A stretch of 64,000 bases of DNA from Erythroxylum novogranatense (GCA_029891385.1 CM057231.1:23033300-23097299), one strand, 5' to 3'; positions 22,507-34,935 are shown, counted from the stretch's first letter. The notes: generated by a model from the letters alone, not told the origin. Translations and numbers: made by a program.

Positions 22507-23420
22507 ATTCTCAATGTAGGTTAGTTAAGACAAAGCTATCTGCTTGTTCGTTCGATCCCTTATAAGTTTGATCCCTAGAACATAGATAGTCTCTCCCAAA
22601 TCCTTCATAAAAAACTATTCATTCAGCCGTCCCTTAACCGCAGATAACATTCCCACATCATTCCCAATGAGCAGAATGTCATCAACATACAAGATTAGGA
22701 AAGTAACCTTACCTTCTTGTATTCTTTTATAAACACAAGGCTCATCTAGGTTTTATATGAACCCATAGGATTTGATAGCCTTATCAAACCTAATGTTCCA
22801 AGACCTGGATGCTTGCTTAAATCCATAAATGGACCTTTGCAACTTGCAAACCTTATGCTCATTACCTGGCTCAATGAATCCTTCAGGTTGGGCCATATAA
22901 ATGGTCTCCTCAAGATCCCCATTAAAAAATGTGGTCTTGACATCCATTTTCCATATTTCATAATTGAAATAGGCTATTATGGCCAAAAGAATCCTGATGG
23001 ACTTAAGCATGGCAACCGGAGAAAAGTCTCCTCATAGTCTATACCCTCCTTTTGGGTATAGCCTTTAGCAACCAATCTAGCTTTAAAGGTCTCTACCTTT
23101 CCATCTGATTCCCTGTTCCTTTTGTAGATCCATTTACACCCTATGGCTTTTAGACCTGGTGGTAGATCAACAAGGACCCAGACTTCATTAGTATACATAG
23201 AATCTATTTCCGATTCCATCACCTTGAGCCATTTTCCTGCATCAACATCATTAATAGCCTGGGTATACGTAATGGGATCTATTTCTTCTTATTCCGAGAT
23301 GGTAATTAAGCCTTCTCCTAAACCCAGATACCTATCTAGCTGTCTCATAACCCTCCCACTACATCTAGGCTCACCTTGATGTTCAAGTTGCACTTCTGAT
23401 TCAACTCTTGAATCCATTTC
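22507..23420 (-). pseudogene. Copia B reverse transcriptase
   Basis: RVT_2 domain in pieces. WVLVDLPPGLKAIGCKWIYK and LVAKGYTQKEGIDYEETF are in 23222-22977. VKTTFFNGDLEETIYMAQPE and SIYGFKQASRSWN are in 23010-22753. The catalytic LYVDDILL lies at about 22675-22700. Frameshifts fall near 23000 and 22750, and a stop lies after the YVDD region. The catalytic Asp pair is retained. Confidence 0.9.
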
Positions 23421-23567
23421 GACATCTTGTTCTGTCATATCCTAAACAACTCTTGGTTTGGATGAAATAGCTAACTCCTTTAGTACTACTTCACTTCGTC
23501 CTTTGTGATTTTTCACAAACTCTTCCTCTAACAAGGTTGCATTTGTCGACACAAATACCTTCCTATC

Positions 23568-24350
23568 CTAAGGACTGTAAAAATAGTACCCTCGAGTTCC
23601 AATAGGATATCCTATAAATAAACATACTTCTGACCTTGGTTCCATCTTTGTGGATTCAGGCTTTAGAACATGGGCTGGACAGCCCCAAGTCCTCAAATGC
23701 CTCAATGAAGGCACTCGGCCAGTCCACAACTCCCTAGGTGTTTTAGGCACCGATTTGGACGGAGCAAAGTTAAGAAGATATGTTGCCATTTGTATGGCAT
23801 ATCCCCAGAACGATTATAGAAGGCTAGCGTAGGACATCATTGATCTTACCATTTCCAATAGAGTTCTATTTCTCCTCTCTGCTACACCATTCTGTTGAGG
23901 TGTACGAGGAGCTGACAAATTGAAAACAATTCCATTGCCAATTAAATATTGCTGGAACTCTCTAGATAAATACTCACCACCTCGATCTGATCGAAGCTGT
24001 TTTAATGGCTTGCCAAGTTGCTTCTCAGCTTCATCTTTGAATTCTTTGAACTTTTCAAAAGATTCACTCTTTTTATACATCAAATACAAATAGCCATGTC
24101 TTGAGTAATCATCTATAAAAATTATGAAATATTCATAACCTTCTCTAGCTTGTACATTCATGGGCCCACACACATCAGTATGTACCAGGTCCAATGTGGA
24201 TTCAGATCTGTTTCCTTTAGAAGGAAATGAGGCTTTGGTCATTTTTCCTTCAATACAAGATTCACAGGTGGGTAATGGATCACTATCCAAGCCCATAAGG
24301 ATCTCATCCGTTACTAGCCTGTCAAGTCTTTTCTGATTGATATGACCCAT
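23568..24350 (-). pseudogene. Copia B integrase
   Basis: A 178-codon open piece carries the end of the zinc finger (CESCIEGKMTK) and an intact DDE triad: D59 (HTDVCGP), D122 (RSDRGGEY) and E158 (NGVAERRNR), with the correct 35-residue D-E spacing. The C-terminal part continues in another frame at 23789-23568 (PRELWTGRVPSLRHLRTWGC, then FIGYPIGTRGYYFY). One frameshift near 23800 divides it. Confidence 0.92.
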
Positions 24351-24413
24351 TCTTAAGTGTCACAGATACTTTGAATTAATGCTAGAGATTTTGGATTGTC
24401 TTGGTTTTATCAA

Positions 24414-24795
24414 TTATGTGGTGTTTAGTGAGCCTTTCATAGGTTTTATAAAAAACAATCCCTGTTTAATTATCGCATCACAAATAAAATCCTTATTCTC
24501 ATATATTGAAACAACCTTTTCAAAATATAAGGAATAACCAAATTTTATTAGAAAAAAAACAAAAATCATGTTCCTTACAATCATTGGCATGTAATAAACA
24601 TCCTCCAAATATAACCTATGACCACTAGGAAAGTCCAAGATAACTACTCCCACTGATTCTGCTGAAACATAGGAACCATCTACTATCTTTTTCTTTGTTG
24701 GAACCCCTGCAAAGAATTACAAACATGGTTAGTGGCTCCTGAATCTAATATCCAAGAAGTAGATAAATCTACCACATTTCTAGATCCTAACAAAC
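24414..24795 (-). pseudogene. Copia B protease and pre-integrase
   Basis: On the minus strand at about 24770-24710 the protease motif reads STSWILDSGATNHVCN, with an intact D-S-G. The piece 24653-24414 (LDFPSGHRLYLEDVYYMPMI) is the usual link to the GAG-pre-integrase domain. At least two frame breaks are present. Confidence 0.85.
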
Positions 24796-25629
24796 TTAGG
24801 AAGCCCATACCTTGTTTGTTTTGAGGGACTCTAGGTAGACTGAACAGTTTATTTTCCAGTGGCCCATCTCATCACAGTGGAAACACTTTCCTTTGATGTT
24901 CTCTTTGGCCTTCTTTTTCATGGATTTAGCCTTGACCCCTGTTTGGGCCTTCTTTTTCATTGGACCCTTCTTCTTTTCCTTGCCCTTACCCTTGGGCTTA
25001 GAAAAAGAAGCTACATTAGCTTCTGGCCTATGAGCCTTAATATTCAATATCTTCTCCGTTCTCTGGAGGGTATTCGTCAACTCATTCAAGGTGTAATCCT
25101 TGTTGTTGAGCTCATAGTCCAACTTAAACTGCTGAAAAGAAGATTTTAAGCTATTGATGATCATAATCATCTGCGTGTCCGCATCCATATCCGCCTAAAC
25201 ATCTCAAACCTCAAGGACCGCAGAGATTACCTTTATCATGTAATCCCGCACCGGCTCACTGTGTTTCGTCTCGAGATTATGAAAGGTTTGATAGCTTTCA
25301 CTCTTGCAGACCTAGTCCTCACACCAAACATCTCATGTAGGTGATGGACTAATGCACTAGCATTTTCATACAAGCAATTTGCTTTTGCAACATGTCATTG
25401 ATGAAGCTTTAATATAACACTTAGTAGTCTTATCAGCATTCTGCCAATGCTCATGTTGTTGGACTTGCTTAGGAGTTGAATCTCAACTTGGAGGTGTAGG
25501 CTCATTTTCAGTTAACACCCATAAAATACGTTCATATTGAAGAACAATGTCAAGGTTACGTCTCCATTCATTCAAATTGTCTCTGTTTTCCAATTTGTTA
25601 TTAGTCAAGAGCAGGGTGAGTGGATTCAT
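24796..25629 (-). pseudogene. Copia B gag
   Basis: The start Met at 25629 begins MNPLTLLLTNNKLENRDNLN followed by EWRRNLDIVLQYERILWVL, a typical copia gag N-terminus. Stops and frame changes break the middle (25480-25190). The last 130 codons hold a Lys-rich linker and the zinc knuckle CFHCDEMGHWKINC (24885-24844). Its place just before the DSG protease fits gag-pol order. Confidence 0.85.
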
Positions 25630-25770
25630 TTTGTGGTTGATTATGTATGAAAATACAAATTATTAACACCTGAGCATAATAGTCAACAATTTATGGACAT
25701 TTTGTGGTTGATTATGTTTGAAAATATAAATTATTAAAACCTGAGCATAATAGTCAACAATTTATGGAAC
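25628..25770. repeat. 70-bp tandem duplication in copia B leader
   Basis: Two copies of a 70-bp unit starting ATTTTGTGGTTGATTATGT and ending CAATTTATGGA, just upstream of the gag start. They differ at only a few bases. Confidence 0.85.
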
Positions 25771-25874
25771 TTTGTATAAAATCATGATGCATGTATGCAT
25801 GATGATAGATTTAACAAAACTTAAAAAATTAAAACATTATACGACGGTTATTTTTCTTATCTATAATAGACTAA

Positions 25875-26355
25875 GTGTCTGTTTGGTTCATCTTTTGGAG
25901 AGTTCAAAAGCACTTTTGTCCACAGCAAAAGCTATTTTAAGAAAAAAGTAGGTATTTGACTGCAAACTTCAAAAGCACTTTTGAAGTAGAAATAACTTTT
26001 GAAAAAGCTAAAATACAGCTTTTTGAAAAGCTAAAATTTGGAGCTTTTTAGAAAAACCCAAATTTTAGCTTTTCCGGGAAGCTATTTTGTAACTCAATCC
26101 TGTCACTTACGTTTAGTGTCTGTTTGGTTCAGCTTTTGGAGAGTTCAAAAGCACTTTTGTTCACAGCAAAAGCTATTTTAAGAAAAAAGTAGGTATTTGA
26201 CTGCAAACTTCAAAAGTACTTTTGAAGTAGAAATAACTTTTGAAAAAGCTAAAATACAACTTTTTGAAAAGCTAAAATTTGGAGCTTTTTAGAAAAACCC
26301 AAATTTTAGCTTTTCCGGGAAGCTATTTTGTAACTCAATCCCGTCACTTACGTTT
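25875..26355. repeat. Duplicated 241-bp left end of element D
   Basis: Two tandem copies of the terminal segment, 25875-26115 and 26116-26355, about 98% identical. Each begins GTGTCTGTTTGGTTC and ends GTCACTTACGTTT. The second copy repeats the terminal inverted repeat internally. Confidence 0.9.
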
Positions 26356-26384
26356 ATAATCGAAGGTCAACTGCGGACTGAGAC

Positions 26385-26582
26385 ATGAAGAACAGGAACA
26401 AAGACGGTGAAGTAGCGTTCTTTGGCATTAGGCAACCAAACCAAAGAGACCCACCTGAGTTTTTAAGGTCATTGAGGGCGACGCAGGGAGATGATGGCGA
26501 GGAGGCTCATTTCTTTCTTCAAGAGCTCTCCAAAATCGAATCTTTATCGGTTAGAACGATGACGAACTCCTTTTGCAGCTAA
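26385..26582 (+). pseudogene. Captured gene fragment, first exon-like ORF
   Basis: A 65-codon frame with host-like composition: it starts MKNRNKDGEVAFFGI and continues with PEFLRSLRATQGDD and HFFLQELSKIESLS. It is GC-richer than its surroundings and lies just inside the duplicated end of D. I do not recognise the family. It may be the 5' exon of the gene whose other pieces lie at 26814, 27552 and 28065. Confidence 0.45.
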
Positions 26583-26810
26583 ACGTTGTAATGCCCATCG
26601 CCAAGATTTGACACTGCAGTTAGATGATAATAAAGTCCTTCTGGTTGTGTAAAAATATAATTTTTTTTGTCATAATGATTAGGAGCAAGCATGCCTCACT
26701 GCTATACTTTGAATTGTACTGTTTGATGTTTTAAGTTCAAAGATGGAAGATAGCCTGTTGAGGTTTAATGGTTTTGGCTTATTTGTTTAAATACATTTGC
26801 TTATTTTTTT

Positions 26811-26956
26811 GGAGTGAAGGCTATGGAAGAGGGTGCTTTTACAACGACTACGAATGCTGAGTTTGAATTTCCTATTATAGCAGATTTTGTGACCATAGCC
26901 GACAACTTTAAATTTGATCCACTCTCTAACAAGAAATTGTTCGTTGGTATACAAAT
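26811..26956 (+). pseudogene. Captured gene fragment, exon-like
   Basis: After a T-rich stretch ending GTGAAG comes an open piece, AMEEGAFTTTTNAEFEFPII followed by ADFVTIADNFKFDPLSNKK. A possible donor, GTATAC, lies at 26947. Intron-like T-rich DNA lies on both sides. The product is unrecognised. Confidence 0.4.
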
Positions 26957-27551
26957 ACTAACGGAAAACCAACTTTGTTTTTGTTTTCAAATATTTCATT
27001 TTTGTAGACTTAGGTTTGTTCAGTTCTACTATAATTTGTAGAACACATGCATCCTAACTGGAGAATGAACTTCTGTATACGTATTTTTTCCATCAACTTT
27101 TATTTTCTTTGGCAGAAGGTAACACTGCATTTTGGTTTGTGATGAAGAGTTATGGAGTTATAATTTCATAAATGCTACTGTTAACTCAATCACTTTGAAG
27201 CAAATAGTTTTAGTTCACAGCAATGAGTTCTTCCTAAGTAGATTGACTCATAGCAAGGAACCTCCTCTCAATAGCTGAGCTTGTTATGCATACTGAATTG
27301 TGGACCTTGTATTGTAGTGTCCACAAGCTCTGCTTTTTAATTTAACAATACTCATAAAGGTTTGATTATTTTTATTTTCTTCTCTTTTTCATGCAAGTGA
27401 AATTGTGAGTTAGTGCTCCACTTTACTCCCAAGGATTTTTTTTCTCTCTATTTTTGTCCTGAAGTAATCCTTACGAGGCATTTCCTTCTCATTTTCTAAT
27501 TTAAAATAATTCTTTAATTTAACTGCATATTTACTTTATGTATGCTTTTCA

Positions 27552-27623
27552 GTTTCCTTTTTCTTTACATACTATCGGTTTTGGGACGGGTGGTCTCTCG
27601 TGTCACAAGTAGCTTACGCTTTG
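27552..27623 (+). pseudogene. Captured gene fragment, internal exon-like
   Basis: Bounded by TTTTCAG before and GTATGT after. The frame that fits reads SFFFTYYRFWDGWSLVSQVA then YAL. The aromatic-rich content and clean splice-like borders suggest a real former exon. I could not assign it to a family. Confidence 0.4.
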
Positions 27624-28064
27624 GTATGTATGTCACTATATTTTGAAAGATTTCCACTACTATTTGATAGTTTAGCCAACAAGTTTTTGGTTGGTTTCGG
27701 CCTTGCTTTTGTTTTTGTAATTGTAGTTAAGTAAAACAATGAACTAGGCCTTATCCTTTCCAAAGATGGGTCATGTGCTTCATTTCTTCTGATTCCTTTT
27801 GCCTTTTGAATATCTTTGATTCTACAAGGAGAGTCATGTGGCAAGAACTTGTCAAGGATGATGAATTTAGAGGGAAAAGTTATTTAAAAAAACTTGTTAG
27901 TATTGTAGATTTCATAGCGTGCAAGACATAAGTTGTATTGAGCATTCCCATTATTCTTTTTGATATTATAGGATGGTTGATGATTGCCTTTTCATGTTCC
28001 ATAATTTTTTTCAATAATCTGTAGCATTGTTAACATTTCCTATTTGTGGTTATTTATTGGCAGC

Positions 28065-28146
28065 ATTATGCTTATTCTGTCTCTATACACTTGCTGAGAA
28101 CTCACAATCAAGCACACGTTGCATCTCTCGGTTTACAAAGCTAAGT
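28065..28146 (+). pseudogene. Captured gene fragment, last exon-like
   Basis: The acceptor-like TTATTGGCAG at 28055-28064 is followed by HYAYSVSIHLLRTHNQAHVA then SLGLQS and a stop (TAA at 28144). The A/T-rich sequence that follows looks like a 3' UTR. Together with the pieces upstream it suggests that D carries a spliced host gene end, not random DNA. Confidence 0.4.
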
Positions 28147-28863
28147 AACGGCACTTCTTGTAATCGATGACTTATAGATTGTAAATGATGAAGGAAATTA
28201 CACTATTGCCATTGTTTGCATCATATTGATAGCTCCAAATTGTACTTTTCTTTCTGTAAATTCAGACTATATTCATGATGACTCTATCACCATAGCCATA
28301 GTTGGAATGTAACTAGATTCTAGTGTTCTTGCTACTTCTAGGTTTTTTGTTTCATCAGATTGTGATGCAATTTGCCGAGTGCAAACTTTAAGAGATTAGA
28401 ACGGAATTGTTGTAGATTTGCAAATTTCTCTTCTCATCATCATTCTAACAGAAATAAGGAGAAAATATTATTTAACTTTTTTTATATGTTTTAATATTTA
28501 TTTTCATATTAATTTTATTTCCTATAAGAAAATGAGACATCTCTTTAAATTATTTCCAACAAGATGGTTATCTAAAATTTCGCATAATATGGTACTTTGC
28601 ATATTATTTAGTATACTTTAAAAATTATTTAGCATAAATAATTTTATTATAAAATAAAATATAGTTAAAATTAATAAAAGTGTTTTTTATTTTTATGTTG
28701 CCAAACAGTCTATTGTATGAAGCTCTTTTAAAAAAGCTATTTTTTAATTGATAACCAAACAGTCAACTGGCTTTTAAAAAAAGCTCTTCTCAGAAAAGCT
28801 CTATTGGCAAAAGCTCTACTGATAAAAGCTCTACTGATAAAAGCTCAACCAAACGGGCACTAA

Positions 28864-30144
28864 GTGACGGTGGGCCATCTTATCCATTAAAAGAAAAATT
28901 GGGACCCTCCCACTCAAAAACTACCAAGCATCTCATGCCCAATTTTTTAAGAAGCGTCTTAATTTGGTCCACACTTTTACCAGCAGAGCTACGGTGGGCA
29001 GTTTGTTGATAAAAAATGTTGAGTGTTTAACCATTTGATTCATTCACTAAAGATACCTACAAACCATGCCTCGGTGGGAGGTCACATTTGCTATCATTAA
29101 GTGGACTTATCCTTAAGGAAACCCAAACCATGCAAGATCTAGGATCCATGCCCTCCGATGGGGAGTAACACTTCACCACATGCAAACGGGCCATCATTTG
29201 GAGACCGTGGACTCTCACAGGAGCATCCTCTCCCACTCAATCTTTTTGGGCTTTAAGTTTTAAATACCATCTTGTCTAGATGCAATTTATTATCCATCTT
29301 ATATTGTTTCATTATATATATCATATATAATGAATGCATGGCAAAGCCTAGGGTTGGCAATTTTCTAAATGACATGCAATCACATAATATCACATATTAT
29401 AAGCATTCATTTCTCCATTCATCAAATGAACTAATAAAGCCACTTTTGATTGTCTATCCTAGAAAAATTAAATAATTGCAAGCCTTTTAGGCCCAAAGTA
29501 TTCTTCTTAGACTTGGATCTTCCGCATCGAACTCTTCACAAACATGATCCGGCCCATTCGGCAAACAAAATGTAATGGCATATATGAAAAACGAATTTTG
29601 TCACTTTGAAAAATAAAATTCCAGCACCAGATTTTTAGAAAACCAAATCTTTGTTTTGACAAAAAATTCCAGCACTAGTTTTCATTAAAACCGAAGCTCA
29701 TTTCATGAAAATAAAAAACCAGCACTTAATATTTTAGTAAAACCGAAATTTGATTCTTTGAAAAAAAAATCCAGCACTTGTTTTTACAATAAAAACCAAA
29801 AAGTGATCCATTGAAACAAAATTCCAGCAACTATGTTTTCACAAAACTTATGCCAATACACAAAAGGATACACCGAAAATTTTACCTTTCCATTTCTTCA
29901 ATCCATGGCTGCTCCATCTTCATCATTACATCAATTTGTACATTACAAAATCAAAGAAAATAGAAAAAAGAAACCAAGGAGGAAACATGGTGATGATAGA
30001 CCACCCCCCTTGTTATAACCAATGAAGAAATCTTACAAGGTAAATTTAACTTCTATGGACAACCAAAAGAGCAAACATACACCATGCATATTTCTATCAC
30101 ATAAAAATATGCAGTATACACAAAAATATTGCCAACCCATGCAT
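28864..30144 (-). other. Copia B leader
   Basis: Non-coding leader of copia B between the 5' LTR and gag, split by D and C. I see no long frame on the minus strand. It includes a quasi-tandem array at 29615-29832 and generic AT-rich sequence elsewhere. Long leaders are usual in BARE/Angela elements. Confidence 0.65.
29615..29832. repeat. About 50-bp leader repeats with CCAGCA core
   Basis: AATTCCAGCAC-like cores recur at 29621, 29669, 29719, 29771 and 29824, 48-53 bp apart. Between them lie similar AAAACCAAA and TTTTGA stretches. There are five degenerate units. Confidence 0.7.
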
Positions 30145-30149
30145 CCAAT

Positions 30150-31989
30150 TGTAGGAAAATCCCGGGGTGGGCATCACATGCCCAGGGTGCGGAATTAAAA
30201 TTTTTAAGTCCCGGGACATTCCCGAAAGCCAGGATCCATGTGTAAGTACAAACAATCAAACCATAACGACCAAAGGAGACCGTCTCTAACGGTATCCACG
30301 CAGAGGTCGGAAAACCTAACCGGACAAACTCTTTGACCCGGAATAGCTAGACTAAAGAAAAGAATGCTAGCTCTTACCTTAGCCTTGGAGAGCAAATTAG
30401 ATGAGCTTGGTGGAGCCTCGAGAAGTAGAAGCAAGTTGAATGGAAGAGATGAAGAGGTTGAAAGCAAGTTTCAAATGCTTAACTCTTTAAGCAATTTTCG
30501 ATTCTCTTCTCTTCATCACCGCAAGCCTCCTTTCTTTTATTGCCTTCCATATATGTTTTAACACTTAAAATCATATATCAAGCATGGAAGAAGTGGGCAT
30601 CCACGATAAGGCATAAAGTTGCCTTAATTTGCTAAATAATCATTAACTTTGACTTTTCAAAGTTAACTTTTCTTCTCCTCCATTTGGTCCAATCGAAAAT
30701 CCATGTCTATATATTTATATATTAATTAATTATTTACTTAATTAATTAATATATATAATTGCTGAAGTGGTCCATCAAACTGGGTCGGTCCTACCGGCCT
30801 ACCGGGCCCCACCGGTGAAAAATCGCCGGAAACCCTTTTCAGCAATGTCAATGTCGCGATCTCATCGGGACATATCCCAATCTCATCGGATTCATATAAT
30901 CCTATTGCTCTCCGGATATCGGATCTCGTCTCAAACTATTTTACTGATTCTCCGAGTCACTCTAATGCGTGTGACCCATTAGGTTCCGGTTATGTTGGCC
31001 ACTTAGATTAACACTTAATCTAAGCAAGTCATGAGCGGTATCTAGCAACACATCATGACCCCAATTGACCGGAAAGTAATTGGTTTGACTAATGAAACCA
31101 TATCACGAACCCTTCCATAGACAATTACCGTAATTCGTCCTTTCACCATGCTATACCCCACTTGGTTTGAGTATGGGCAATGTGTCAACTCTTACTAGAC
31201 TGATCGATCAAATCTAGTCCAAGTGTAATCGTTCTCGCCCTAGGACTCATTACTTTATATGTCCATGAAGACCATCTTCATGACATATGTATGTTCGGCG
31301 CCAGAGACTTCAAAGTAATGATCCCGATAAGAGGCTACGGGTATCTCTTCGCTATAATGTATGGTGAATCCTCTATTGGCTACTCAATTACCTTCAATAC
31401 CTCAAGTTGCACTCCAATCACCACCCTATGAGCGACCTCGAAGGTAACAAGGAATGGAGTCAAAGTACGTAATCAAGACTCAAGATATCCTCGAGTACCT
31501 CAAGTCTAAGGATACTGCACCATTGCTATGATGAGATTATCACCGACATTTGTATAGACATCCATGTGATGATCTCATAGCGGGTCATCCAATGTACTTA
31601 CTACCACTAGTAAGCATCCACATGTCAAATCTAAATATCTCAATATTTACGGTTTTCGAGATCCACCGCTTGATCCAATCAAGGAGTTTGACATGTGTTA
31701 GTCTATCCGGATTAACGATGTCCAGCCTCGTTAATCCTATGACTAGGATAATTTAGATCTTGACATAATTGCACATGATAGGAATCTCAAGAGTATGATC
31801 GCATCATAATTTCCTTCATGCTATGTCATGTATCGTGGACTTCATTAATTTGATTAAAGATCATTATCAATTCATAATAAAATGAACATCAAATAAATGA
31901 AATATGCCTTTGCTTTATTTATTCATAAAGTCATACATGACTATGAACAAAATGCGCTAAAGGGATTGCCTTTAGGCACTACTCTAACA
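30150..31989 (-). repeat. Copia C 3' LTR (1,840 bp)
   Basis: Next to the polypurine tract (minus strand GTCAAGTGGGAGAT, 31990-32003). Compared with the 5' LTR it shows many one- or two-base losses, often CAG or CTG reduced to CG (31203, 31230, 31350) or GGG reduced to GG. Confidence 0.92.
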
Positions 31990-32009
31990 ATCTCCCACTT
32001 GACCTAAAG

Positions 32010-32530
32010 CCAATCGCCTTGGTATCTAATACCATAAGCGAGTACATGAGAATGAAAATTCTTACGTGGCAATGGCTTTGTCAACGGATCGACAATATTC
32101 CGCTCTATGGAATTTCTCTATCGTGACATCACCCGCAATGATCTCCGAATCAAATGGTATCGACGGAGTACGTGTTTGGACCGTTGATGAGACCTTGGTT
32201 CTTTCGCTCACAAGAATAGCTCCATTGTTGTCACAATACAATCAGATGGGTCCATCACGCTAGGAACCACACCAAGTTCGAAATGAACTTCGATCCAAAC
32301 CGCCTTTCTTTGCGTCGATGCGGCAATGTACTCTGCCTCGATCGTTGAATCGCCATCGTCTCTGCTTGGAACTCTTCCAACTGATCGCTCCGCCATTTAG
32401 TGCGAAAACATAACCTGATTGGGACTCGAGTCGCCCTTATCGATTGAAACCGGCATCTGTATGCCCGCCACTTGAAATTTCCAGCTCCATATATCAAGAA
32501 AACATCCTTAGTTCTTCGCAAGTACTTTAG
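32010..32530 (-). pseudogene. Copia C RNase H
   Basis: Pieces around 32396-32208 carry STIEAEYIAASTQRKAVWI, the catalytic Glu box, and the later segment continues in other frames down to the polypurine tract. Several frameshifts are present within 300 bp. Confidence 0.8.
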
Positions 32531-33520
32531 ATATTCTTGACACCACCCAAAGGACCCTCACCAGATCCGATTGGTATCTGCTCGTAACACTTAGAGCATA
32601 TGATACATCGGGTCTCGTATATAGCATAGCGTATATAATAGATCCTATTGCAGACGATACGGATCAAATTCATACGCATCCTCTCGTCCGTGTCCGAGGA
32701 CACATAGACTTCGAGTGTTATCCCATGGGTAATGGGAAGAAACCCTCTCTTGGATTGCTCCATGCTAAACCTCTTTAGCACCTTGTCTATGTACGCTGAC
32801 CGTGAAAGACCAAGCAACCTCTTCGATCTATCTCTATAAATCTTAATCCCAAGGATATAAGTTGCTTCTCCAAGGTCTTTCATGGCAAATTGTTTGACAA
32901 CCAAATTTTACCGACAGAAGATTGAGACATCGCTTCCTAGTAACAATATGTCATCTACATATAACACAAGGAATACGATTGCAGCCCATTCACCTTCTTG
33001 TACACACGGTGTTCATCCGGATTTTGTGAGAAACCAAACTCTTTGATTGTCTCATCAAACGGATATTCCAACTCTGGATGCTTGCTTCAATCCATAAATG
33101 GATTTACGAAGCTTGCATACCTTTTCGCCATCGCCGAAATGAAGCCCTCAGTTGTGTCATGTACACATCCTCACCTGATTTCCATTCAGAAAGTCGTCTT
33201 CACATCCATTTGCCATATCTCATAATCATAATGAGCGGCAATGGCTAGAGTATCCTAATGGATTTAAGCATTGCTCATCGATCAAGGTCTCGTCATAGTC
33301 AACTCCTTGTCTTTGACGAAAGCCTTTAGCCACAAGCCTTGCTTTATAGGTAATCACATTACCATCCATGTCGGTTTTCTTCTTGAAAACCCATTTGCAC
33401 CCTATAGGTTTTATCCCTTCAGGTGCATCAACCAAAGACCATACTTAGTTTTCATACATGGAATCCATTTCAGATTTCATGGCACGAAGCCATTTTTCAG
33501 ACTCTGAACTCTTCAGAACC
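32531..33520 (-). pseudogene. Copia C reverse transcriptase
   Basis: Visible pieces are IGCKWVFKKKTDMDGNV and LVAKGFRQRQGVDYDET (33435-33226), the catalytic LVLYVDDILL at 32966-32937, and FAMKDLGEATYILGIKIYRD and SKRLLGLSRSAYIDKVLKRF (32904-32600). The catalytic Asp pair is intact. Frame changes occur about every 100-200 bp, many at CHG-type sites. Confidence 0.88.
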
Positions 33521-33529
33521 TCTTCATAG

Positions 33530-34835
33530 GTGGTAGGCTCATCATCCTCTATGAGCAATACGTCATTCTGTTCGCTCACGAGAAATCCATATCTCTCGAA
33601 GCAAAGGCGTATCCTACTTGACCTACTTAATTTCGTGTGAAGTAGAAGGTTGAATCATACCTCATCTGTATGAGATACAGTTTGAGTTCAGCGATTGATC
33701 TCGGCTCGTCCGAGCATCTTGAACTTCTTCAAGTTCAACTTTGCTCCCATCGTCCTCTTTTAAAAGAAACTCTTTCTAAAGACTGCATGCGTCAAACAAA
33801 CACCTTTTGTTCCTCAAAGAAAGTAGAATTGATATCCTCTTGTTTCTTTAGGATATCCTACGAACAAACATTTGTCGATTTTGCTTCCACTTATCCGACC
33901 GTGTCCGCTTCACATAAGGTGACAACCCCATACTTTCAAATAAGAAAGATAAGGTTTCTTGTTAGTCCACATCTCATATGGAGTAACATCAATCTGCTTG
34001 ATGGAACTCGCTTAACAAGTAAACAAATGTCTCAAGTGCATATCCCCAAAGGATTTTGTAATCTGTAAAGCCCATCATAGATCGTACCATGTCCAACAAG
34101 GTTCGATTTCTCCTTCTCGCCACACCATTATCTTTGTGGTGTGTAAGGAGGGTCCACCGAGATAAAATCCCATTATCTACGAGATAATCCAAAACTCTTG
34201 GTCTAAGTATTCACCACCACGATCGGATCGTAATGTTTTAATACTTTTACCAAGTTGTTTTTCTACTTCATTTCAATTGTTTGAACTTTTCAAACGCTTG
34301 ATTTGTATCTCATCGATACAAGTACCCATATCGAGAATAATCATCGATAAAGGTAATGAAGTAACGCAACCACTTCGGCATGGATGGACATCGACCACAT
34401 ACATCCGAATGTATTAGGTCTAATAATCCAATCGCCGCTCACCCTTTCCCTTAAAGGTAACTTCGTCATCTTGCCTAATAAACAAGATTCACATGTGTCA
34501 TATGATTCATAATCAAATGACCCTAAACTTCCACTCTTGTGGAGCTTAGCGATCGCCTCTCATTTATATGGCCAGGCGACAATGCCATAAGTAAGTTGAT
34601 TTTAAATTATCTCTTTATGTCTTTTAGCGCCATTGACATTCATAGCTGGATGTGACATATCTAATATGTATATTCCATTGCATAATGTACCAGCACCATA
34701 AAGCATTCCATTTGAGCTAATAGAACAACCATTGTTACCAAAAGACAAATGGAAACCAAATTTATTTAAACAAGAAATGATAATATGTTCTTTGTTAACA
34801 CGGTACAAAATAACAATCATCCAAGTTAAGTACAA
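33530..34835 (-). pseudogene. Copia C integrase
   Basis: The pre-integrase part is open at 34835-34602 (IISCLNKFGFHLSFGNNG). The zinc finger and core lie at 34560-33990, with RSDRGGEY-like and NGVARRRNRTLLDMVRSMMG segments. In the latter the expected catalytic Glu is read as Arg, either a real change or an error. The C-terminal domain continues to about 33540 in fragments. Confidence 0.8.
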
Positions 34836-34935
34836 GCCCAGCTGGGAGTGTCAAAACATAAGTTCCTACGGCTAATGCAAAGAACTCTTGCTCCATTGCC
34901 AACACGCAGTCCATTTCTCCCTTTATGAGCCGCCA

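Larger units (their letters stand above)
25875..28860. mobile_element. Element D, PIF/Harbinger-like with captured gene pieces
   Basis: A 2,986-bp element flanked by TAA (25872-25874 and 28861-28863). The ends are inverted repeats: GTGTCTGTTTGGTT on the left and AACCAAACGGGCAC on the right, each followed inward by repeats of AGCTTTT. A TAA duplication with GTTTGGTT-type ends fits the PIF/Harbinger-Tourist group. I find no transposase or Myb-like partner on either strand, so it would be non-autonomous. Inside are several exon-like stretches on the plus strand. It sits in the copia B leader, so it is younger than B. A hAT origin is less likely, since that would give an 8-bp duplication. Confidence 0.75.

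Noticed and set aside
25875..28860. hAT-type identity of element D because of the GTTTGGTT end
   Set aside because: hAT insertions make 8-bp duplications. Only TAA is repeated at the two edges, which fits PIF/Harbinger.
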